Shown: piece after piece, positions 6,319 through 10,563 of the stretch
Position numbering within the stretch: position 1 is the stretch's first letter
Layout: each line of letters begins with the position of its first letter
NCBI GenBank assembly: GCA_002408185.1
Contig: DHQV01000052.1
Coordinates: 28,296 to 38,858 of the forward strand
Origin: Deltaproteobacteria bacterium UBA5329
GTDB taxonomy: Bacteria > Desulfobacterota > Syntrophorhabdia > Syntrophorhabdales > Syntrophorhabdaceae
Direction: 5' to 3'
Length of the DNA: 10,563 nucleotides
The notes under the pieces: generated by a model
The model's database searches: none
What the model was told of the DNA's origin: nothing
The model's input: only the letters and a program-made list of their open reading frames with translations
Made by a program: the position numbers and the translations under genes

Positions 6319-7484
6319 AAAGATACTACGGACAATACGGCGGTCAGTTTGTGCCGGAAACATTGGTTCCCGCACTCGATGAACTTGAAGGCGCTTTTAT
6401 CGGATTCAAAAAGGACAAGGAATGTCAGGGACAGCTCAGTGCCCTGCTCAAAGACTACGCAGGAAGGCCTACCCCCCTTTATCACGCTGAGCGGTTGGGT
6501 GCCCGGACGGGATGCCGGGTCTTCCTGAAAAGGGAAGATCTCACGCACACGGGTTCACATAAGATCAACAATACTCTCGGCCAGATCATGCTTGCGAAAT
6601 TCATGGGCAAGAAAAGGATCACTGCCGAGACCGGGGCAGGGCAGCACGGAGTCGCTACGGCAACAGCCTGCGCCCTTCTTGGTCTTGAATGCGTAGTGTA
6701 CATGGGGAGAACGGACGTGGTCAGGCAGGGGGTCAACGTCGAACGGATGAAGTTTCTCGGCGCAACGGTCGTTCCGGTCGACAAGGGAAGCGCCACCCTG
6801 AAGAGCGCCATAAATGAGGCATTGAGGGACTGGGTAAGGAATATCAAGGACACCCACTATCTCATCGGCAGCGTTGTAGGTCCTCATCCTTTCCCTGCCA
6901 TTGTGGGTCATTTCCAGTCAGTGATCGGCCGGGAGGCACGGTCTCAGATCATCAAAAAGACGAAAGGATTGCCTGATCACGTCGTCGCCTGCGTGGGCGG
7001 GGGCAGCAATGCCATGGGTATTTTCCGCGGTTTTGTAAATGACATTGCGGTCGATCTCATCGGTGTAGAGGCAGGCGGCACTTCTTTGGAGATGGGCCGC
7101 CACGCCGCCACGCTGACGAAAGGAAGACCCGGCATACTCCACGGCGCGATCAGTTACCTGCTTCAGGACCGATTCGGGCAGGTGGCGGATGTACATTCGA
7201 TATCGGCAGGTCTCGATTATCCGGGTGTCGGCCCCGAGCACAGTTTTCTCAAGGACCGGAAAAGGGTGCGCTACGATGTTTGTTTTGACAGCGAAGCGCT
7301 CGATGCCTTTTCCGCGCTGAGCAGGTTAGAGGGTATCCTGCCCGCGCTCGAAAGCTCCCACGCACTTGGCTATCTTATAAACCACAAAGACATGTTTGCC
7401 GGGAAAACCGTGATCCTGTGCCTCTCGGGGAGAGGGGATAAAGATATGGAGATCGTGAGAAACGGAGGTTCCATTCATGGGTAA
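6315..7484 (+). CDS. trpB: Tryptophan synthase beta subunit
   Basis: A 389-residue PLP enzyme that condenses indole with L-serine. The PLP lysine is K83 in HTGSHKINN, the catalytic glutamate is E105 in AETGAGQHG, the phosphate-cradle is CVGGGSNAMG (226-235), and the pyridine-nitrogen serine is S371 in CLSGRGDKD. The N-terminus YYGQYGGQFVPETL and the interface segment HSISAGLDYPGVGPEH are those of the classical TrpB1 form that works with TrpA. An AAGGGG-like site (about 6299-6304) precedes the ATG, which overlaps the trpF stop by 4 bp. Length is normal. One tryptophan only (W173). The trpA start lies within its last codons (8-bp overlap). Confidence 0.97.
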   Translation: MKRYYGQYGGQFVPETLVPALDELEGAFIGFKKDKECQGQLSALLKDYAGRPTPLYHAERLGARTGCRVFLKREDLTHTGSHKINNTLGQIMLAKFMGKKRITAETGAGQHGVATATACALLGLECVVYMGRTDVVRQGVNVERMKFLGATVVPVDKGSATLKSAINEALRDWVRNIKDTHYLIGSVVGPHPFPAIVGHFQSVIGREARSQIIKKTKGLPDHVVACVGGGSNAMGIFRGFVNDIAVDLIGVEAGGTSLEMGRHAATLTKGRPGILHGAISYLLQDRFGQVADVHSISAGLDYPGVGPEHSFLKDRKRVRYDVCFDSEALDAFSALSRLEGILPALESSHALGYLINHKDMFAGKTVILCLSGRGDKDMEIVRNGGSIHG

Positions 7485-8187
7485 GATCGGGATATATCTG
7501 CTTGCAAACTATCCCTCGCGGGAGGCATTCATTGAAGCAGCAAAAATATGCAACACGGAGAATGTTGACTTCCTGGAGATAGGGTTTCCTTTTTCAGACC
7601 CTGTCGCCGACGGGGACGTGCTCGAAAAGGCCTGCTACGATGTGCTGAAGATGTATGATCTCGACGACGCCATTCGTAGTCTTCACGACGTTCAGAGGAT
7701 ATTCCAGGGAAAAATATACGTCATGACCTACGCAAATATCGTGTACAGCCCCGGGGTCGAAAGCTTCACAAGGAGGCTCGGTGCTATTTCAGGCTTGATC
7801 TTGGCGGACCTGCCGCTCAGAGAGACGAAGCGTTTTGAAAGGGCACTCGATAACCATGGTGTTCCTGTCATCAGGTTCTTGACACCTCAGAGCCGGGACG
7901 CAGACATCGACAGGGCCCTCAGGGACTCCCGCGATTTTATATATTTTATCTCAAAAAGGGACACGACCGGCGGAGAGTTCAGCCTCGACGAAGATGTGCG
8001 GACAAAAATAGGCCGCGCCAGGGACAAAGGCGGCGTAGTATTTCTGGGATTTGGTATAAAAGACAGGAAGGATGTTGAACTTGCCTTTCAGTATGCTGAT
8101 GGCGCCATTATTGGAACCCGGGCCGTGAGCGAACTGAACCGCGGTATAGACAATTTCCGCAACTATATAGGCAGTTTAAAAAAGTAA
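7477..8187 (+). CDS. trpA: Tryptophan synthase alpha subunit, short form
   Basis: A 236-residue barrel subunit that cleaves indole-3-glycerol phosphate and passes indole to TrpB. The catalytic acids are E34 (FLEIGFPFSDP) and D45 (VADG), in the same spacing as E49 and D60 of E. coli. GFGI and ADGAIIGTRAV represent the C-terminal phosphate-binding turns. It begins directly at the first barrel strand (MGKIGIYLLANYPS), so about 15 residues including the amphipathic helix alpha-0 of enteric TrpA are missing. Loop 6 reads ISKRDTTGGEF rather than the usual SRxGVTG. Both suggest a divergent form, but position, overlap with trpB and catalytic acids make the assignment secure. No tryptophan residue. 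Confidence 0.93.
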   Translation: MGKIGIYLLANYPSREAFIEAAKICNTENVDFLEIGFPFSDPVADGDVLEKACYDVLKMYDLDDAIRSLHDVQRIFQGKIYVMTYANIVYSPGVESFTRRLGAISGLILADLPLRETKRFERALDNHGVPVIRFLTPQSRDADIDRALRDSRDFIYFISKRDTTGGEFSLDEDVRTKIGRARDKGGVVFLGFGIKDRKDVELAFQYADGAIIGTRAVSELNRGIDNFRNYIGSLKK

Positions 8188-8240
8188 CCATATCCATGCG
8201 TTACGAAACCCGGCACCGACGTGTTGCAGTATTCGCCAGG

Positions 8241-8273
8241 AGAAGCATTGTTATTTAAGGTCCAATGCTTTTT
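8241..8273 (+). terminator. Probable intrinsic terminator of the trp operon
   Basis: AAGCATTG (8243-8250) pairs perfectly with CAATGCTT (8263-8270) around a 12-nt loop. Two further outer pairs are possible, and a T-rich run TTTTTCATTT follows. It lies 55 bp after trpA. The stem is short and only three of eight pairs are G-C, so efficiency may be modest. On the other strand there is no T-tract, so it serves the trp transcript. It overlaps the far end of the decayed minus-strand gene. Confidence 0.55.
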
Positions 8274-8297
8274 CATTTCCTTATGCGTTACACAATG

Positions 8298-8378
8298 CCC
8301 TGGAGGTACTTTCCGATAATCGGCTGGAAGCCGTAGGATTGGGGTAGGCGTGTGATCATTATCGATGTACCTCCAGGG
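8298..8378. repeat. Long interrupted inverted repeat inside the remnant
   Basis: CCCTGGAGGTAC (8298-8309) is the exact reverse complement of GTACCTCCAGGG (8367-8378). Just inside, CGATAAT (8314-8320) is the exact reverse complement of ATTATCG (8358-8364), and the intervening DNA holds CGGCT-GGA-AGCCG (8321-8333). Transcribed from either strand it could fold into an 81-nt branched hairpin. No T-tract follows on either side, so it is not an ordinary terminator. Confidence 0.6.
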
Positions 8379-8492
8379 TCCTTTATATGAATGTGCCCTG
8401 AACCAGCGACCTTCATGGGGACGCCACCAGTAGCCCTGGTAAAAGAAAAGGCCGACTGAAATGTCAGGTGCGTAGTATGCGTAGGGAGCCGC

Positions 8493-8726
8493 TTATTTTT
8501 TCTTTTGACAATCATCGTACACTAACCCTCCGACCGCACCAACCCCGGCGCCTATAGCAGTTCCTAGTAAGACACTCCCCCCCGTCAGGACCGACAGGGC
8601 TGCACCGCCCCCGGCTCCGATGGCTCCTCCGCTTAAGGCCCTTTGCTGCGTGGTTGTCATATGCGAGCATCCTGTCAGCATAGCTATCAATACTGCCAAC
8701 ACTGCGATTGTCTTGAGTTTCTTCAT
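8493..8726 (-). CDS. Glycine-zipper (YMGG-like) outer-envelope lipoprotein
   Basis: A 77-residue predicted lipoprotein. The signal peptide has MKKLK, a hydrophobic core, and the lipobox LTGC, with the modified cysteine at C20 followed by S, so an outer-membrane location is likely. Residues 32-68 form a glycine zipper (GGAIGAGGGAA, GTAIGAGVGAVGG) that probably packs as two membrane-associated helices, as in YMGG/OsmB-like small lipoproteins. The tail is YDDCQKKK with a second cysteine. I chose ATG 8726 over a longer reading from 8816 because GGAGG (8740-8736) lies nine bases upstream and the signal peptide begins there. Precise function is unknown; relatives are often stress-linked. The reading frame continues past its TAA into the YWWRP remnant. 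Confidence 0.82.
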   Translation of the reverse strand: MKKLKTIAVLAVLIAMLTGCSHMTTTQQRALSGGAIGAGGGAALSVLTGGSVLLGTAIGAGVGAVGGLVYDDCQKKK

Positions 8727-8759
8727 GCCATAGCACCTCCCTGCTTTGCCTTCTTTACA

Positions 8760-8775
8760 TACAATATACATGCCA
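8760..8775 (-). promoter_or_regulatory. Candidate sigma-54 promoter for the lipoprotein gene
   Basis: Read on the minus strand, TGGCATGTATATTGTA fits the -24/-12 pattern TGGCAC-N5-TTGCW, with correct spacing and deviations of T for C at two positions (the -12 dinucleotide is GT rather than GC). The start site would fall near 8750, about 10 nt before GGAGG and 24 nt before the ATG. A sigma-54-dependent activator is the next gene on the same strand. No convincing -35/-10 pair was found in this interval. It is a single-site match by eye, so confidence is moderate to low. Confidence 0.42.
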
Positions 8776-8906
8776 AATGGATAAGTTACTGTAATTATGA
8801 GACAATCGAAACACAAACATGCACAAATTGTATGACTTTTCCTACATAGGTTATACCGTGGAGAAGAGGTTCGATATTCATGTTATTGAAATTACGAGAG
8901 AATGTG

Positions 8907-8936
8907 TAGTGTATAGAAAACCATACACTATTTTTT
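8907..8936 (+). terminator. Hairpin with T6 tract at the 3' end of the regulator gene
   Basis: TAGTGTAT (8907-8914) and ATACACTA (8923-8930) are perfect inverted repeats around an 8-nt loop, followed on the + strand by TTTTTT. The second arm begins exactly at the regulator's stop codon. On the + strand it has terminator form and would stop rightward transcripts before they enter the regulator antisense. On the minus strand the hairpin is preceded by A6 but lacks a following T-tract, so it would terminate the regulator message poorly. The stem is A-T rich. Confidence 0.4.
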
Positions 8937-10286
8937 GAACGATTCCGGCCTCAGATCGTACTTCTTGAGGAGGGTGTAAAAATCGGCCCGATACTTTCCC
9001 GCCAGGTTGGCGGCTTTGCTTATGTTACCGCCTGCCATCTCGAGGACCCAGCTGACGTATTCGCGCTCGAACTCCTCTTTGGCTTCTTTGTACGGTTTGG
9101 GGGATAGTGTAGCCTTTTCCTTTGAGGGAAGGATGCAATCATCGGATATCAGGTCCATGCGGCTCGTAACCACGGCATACTCGACAGCATTTTCCAGTTC
9201 ACGGACATTACCGGGCCAGTCGTAAAGCATTAATTTCTGCAAGGCCATAGGCATGAATCCCTTGATGTCTTTACGCATCCTTTCGGATGCTTTTTTGAGA
9301 AAGTGTTCCGCAAGGGGGATGACGTCTTCCTTTCTTTCCCGTAACGGCGGGACATACACAGGGATCACGTGGATCCTGTAAAACAGGTCCTCGCGAAAAG
9401 AGCCGTTCCTCGCTTCCTCTTCAAGGTCTTTATTTGTGGCGACGATAAGCCGGATGTCGACCTCACAGGGTTTTTCGCTTCCCAAGGGATAAAATTTCCT
9501 GTCTTGCAAAACCCTCAAGAGCTTTGCCTGAAGGGTGAGCGGCATATCGCCTATCTCGTCCAGGAAAAGTGTACCGCCATCAGTCTGCGCAAACAACCCT
9601 TTCGCGTTTCGGATAGCCCCCGTAAAGGCCCCCTTCTCATATCCGAAAAGTTCGCTTTCCAGCAGGGTCTCAGGTATCGCCGCGCAATTAATGGCAGTAA
9701 ATGCCTTTTCCTTCCGGGAACTTGCAAAATGAACGGCCTTCGCGACAAGCTCCTTTCCCGTTCCACTTTCGCCATGGATGTAAACCGTGGAATCGGTCGG
9801 GCCAACCCTCGAGATGAGGCTAAGGACCGCCTTCATCTTGGAGCTGTTGGCAATAATATTGGAAAAGGTATATCGCTCTTCAAGGATATTCTCCAGCCTT
9901 TTGACCTCTGACTGGAGCCTTCGGTTTTCCAGTGCGCGCTCTATCTGCATGAGCAGTACATCAGGGTCAAAGGGTTTCTCGAGGTAATTGAATGCGCCCA
10001 TTCGGATTGCATCTACCGCGCTCTTGACACTCGAGTGCGCGGTAAGGATAATAACGGGTATTTCGGGATTTATCTGATGGATGTCATTCATCAGGGTTAT
10101 CCCATCGGTCCGAGGGAGCTTAAGGTCAATGACAGCCAGGTCGAAGACTTCGCTCTTCACTGACGTGAGCGCAGTTTCACCGTCATTTGCCGTCGTGACC
10201 GAATACCCGGACAATTGAAGGGTCATGCCCAGCAATTCGAGAAGGTTCTTGTCATCATCGACGACTAATATTTTTCCTTGGGGCAT
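8928..10286 (-). CDS. Sigma-54-dependent NtrC-family response regulator, GlrR-like
   Basis: A 452-residue transcriptional activator. The receiver domain (about 5-120) has the acidic pocket D10-D12, phospho-acceptor D54, T82 and K104. After a helical linker (115-140), the AAA+ domain shows Walker A GESGTGKE (172-179), the sigma-54 contact loop GAFTGA (219-224), Walker B LFLDEIGD (240-247), FREDLFYR (297-304, arginine fingers) and WPGNVREL (357-364). The C-terminal Fis-type helix-turn-helix (about 405-445) reads EEFEREY...GGNISKAANLAGKYRADFYTLLKKYDL and closely recalls E. coli GlrR. It should activate sigma-54 promoters on phosphorylation. No histidine kinase adjoins it: a HAD gene diverges upstream and a lipoprotein gene lies downstream. 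M1 is right for a receiver starting KILVVDDD, but no ribosome binding site precedes it. GlrR orthology is inference. Confidence 0.95.
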   Translation of the reverse strand: MPQGKILVVDDDKNLLELLGMTLQLSGYSVTTANDGETALTSVKSEVFDLAVIDLKLPRTDGITLMNDIHQINPEIPVIILTAHSSVKSAVDAIRMGAFNYLEKPFDPDVLLMQIERALENRRLQSEVKRLENILEERYTFSNIIANSSKMKAVLSLISRVGPTDSTVYIHGESGTGKELVAKAVHFASSRKEKAFTAINCAAIPETLLESELFGYEKGAFTGAIRNAKGLFAQTDGGTLFLDEIGDMPLTLQAKLLRVLQDRKFYPLGSEKPCEVDIRLIVATNKDLEEEARNGSFREDLFYRIHVIPVYVPPLRERKEDVIPLAEHFLKKASERMRKDIKGFMPMALQKLMLYDWPGNVRELENAVEYAVVTSRMDLISDDCILPSKEKATLSPKPYKEAKEEFEREYVSWVLEMAGGNISKAANLAGKYRADFYTLLKKYDLRPESFKK

Positions 10287-10291
10287 GAACC

Positions 10292-10320
10292 ACTATAATC
10301 GAGTAGAGGGCATTTTTCAA
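10292..10320 (-). promoter_or_regulatory. Sigma-70-type promoter of the response-regulator gene
   Basis: On the minus strand, TTGAAA (10320-10315) and TATAGT (10297-10292) are separated by exactly 17 bp. Each matches five of six consensus bases. The predicted start site falls at about 10285, on the ATG itself, implying a leaderless or nearly leaderless message. The -35 box lies in the palindrome TTTTCAATTGAAAA (10314-10327), which could also hold a regulator site. Confidence 0.6.
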
Positions 10321-10327
10321 TTGAAAA
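10314..10327. promoter_or_regulatory. Perfect 14-bp palindrome between the divergent genes
   Basis: TTTTCAATTGAAAA is fully self-complementary and includes the -35 box of the response-regulator promoter. It is placed where a repressor could block that promoter. A + strand TTGAAA (10321-10326) also arises from it, but no -10 box stands at proper distance for the HAD gene. No binding protein can be named. Confidence 0.35.
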
Positions 10328-10394
10328 TATGGTCAAAGAGATGGAAACTATCACGAGTCCCAAAACTGGACCAGATCGTACCGAGGAGATTGAT

Positions 10395-10563
10395 ATGAAT
10401 GCCAGGCCTGCAACCTGCAGTATCGACACCGTTCTGTTTGATTTTGGCGGTGTTCTGGCCGAGGAAGGTTTTGCGAACGGGCTTCGCACAATTGCGCGCA
10501 ACCACGGGTTGGACGACAATGAGTTCTTGGAACTCGCCCGGGAGCTTATAGACAGCACCGGAT
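10395..10563 (+). CDS. HAD-superfamily hydrolase, N-terminal part (3' end outside window)
   Basis: The first 56 residues of a haloacid-dehalogenase-like hydrolase. Motif I is VLFDFGGVL (13-21), where D16 is the expected nucleophile. The DFGGVL form, with glycine two residues after the aspartate, is typical of HAD-IA phosphatase-like proteins rather than the DxD phosphatases. The following helix-rich stretch (GLRTIARNHGLDDNEF) would be the start of the cap. I chose ATG 10395 because GAGGAG (10383-10388) is six bases upstream. An in-frame ATG at 10329 has no ribosome binding site and would add 22 unremarkable residues. It is divergent from the response regulator. Substrate cannot be predicted. 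Confidence 0.8.
   Translation, partial: MNARPATCSIDTVLFDFGGVLAEEGFANGLRTIARNHGLDDNEFLELARELIDSTG

Larger units (their letters stand above)
8163..8492 (-). pseudogene. Start-less remnant of a YWWRP-type envelope protein
   Basis: Immediately after the TAA of the lipoprotein gene, the same frame stays open for about 109 codons to TAG at 8163-8165. It begins AAPYAYYAPDISVGLFFY, continues with GYWWRPHEGRWFRA and KGPWRYI, and then LPADYRKVPPGH and KKHW. This is the recognisable pattern of small secreted proteins with YWWRPxEGRWYRA cores and a PPDYRxVPPGH tail, common in Geobacter-like genomes; their function is not known to me. No ATG, GTG or TTG lies between the stop and the core, and the hydrophobic part of the expected signal peptide is absent, although AAPYAYYAP looks like the end of one. 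The segment after KKHW has no recognisable similarity. I infer a deletion that removed the 5' end and joined the remnant to the lipoprotein gene. Confidence 0.65.

Noticed and set aside
8288..8515. A 75-codon minus-strand frame overlapping the lipoprotein end
   Set aside because: It is out of frame with the recognisable YWWRP-family sequence in the same DNA, and its translation has no family pattern.
8505..8524. A + strand TTGACA followed by TACACT near the lipoprotein end
   Set aside because: The spacing is only 8 bp and the site lies in coding sequence for the opposite strand.
8727..8816. A 30-residue N-terminal extension of the lipoprotein
   Set aside because: The signal peptide begins at MKKLK (8726), preceded by GGAGG. 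The extension would bury the signal and contains the candidate promoter.

Overview
The window (about 50% G+C, tightly packed) carries the end of an aromatic-amino-acid gene cluster, a complete tryptophan operon with its control region, and then a small envelope/regulatory block. A mid-G+C, probably anaerobic proteobacterium of the former Deltaproteobacteria (Desulfobacterota, e.g. a Syntrophorhabdus-like lineage) would fit. That is inferred from three things: separate trpC and trpF in an EGDCFBA order, an NtrC-family regulator with a GlrR-like C-terminus, and a YWWRP-type envelope protein remnant of the kind I associate with Geobacter-like genomes. The genus cannot be fixed from the sequence alone.

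Region 1 (1-1609, + strand): the C-terminal half of chorismate synthase (aroC), an AroQ-type chorismate mutase and a stand-alone TyrA-type prephenate dehydrogenase. All overlap at their ends, so they look like one transcript. They take EPSP to chorismate, then prephenate, then the tyrosine branch.

Region 2 (1610-2068): a 459-bp control region. It holds an imperfect inverted-repeat element, a TTGACA-N17-TATGCT promoter, a tiny leader peptide with three consecutive Trp codons, and an RNA attenuator. After a classical 1:2 / 2:3 / 3:4 arrangement there are two consecutive intrinsic terminators. The 3' arm of the first can pair with the 5' arm of the second, so one ribosome-stalling decision could switch both. 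This is the most interesting signal in the window.

Region 3 (2069-8187, + strand): trpE-trpG-trpD-trpC-trpF-trpB-trpA, with all six gene junctions overlapping by 4-17 bp. The seven proteins together contain only three tryptophans, as many as the leader peptide alone. A weak hairpin/T-tract after trpA probably ends the operon.

Region 4 (8163-10286, - strand): a small glycine-zipper lipoprotein with a possible sigma-54 promoter, followed in the same frame, just past its stop codon, by a start-less remnant of a YWWRP-type envelope protein. Upstream is a sigma-54-dependent GlrR-like response regulator with no adjacent kinase visible, whose promoter places the transcript start about at the ATG. 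Region 5 (10395-end, + strand) is the start of a divergently transcribed HAD-family hydrolase. I saw no tRNA, rRNA, CRISPR array, transposase or prophage gene.
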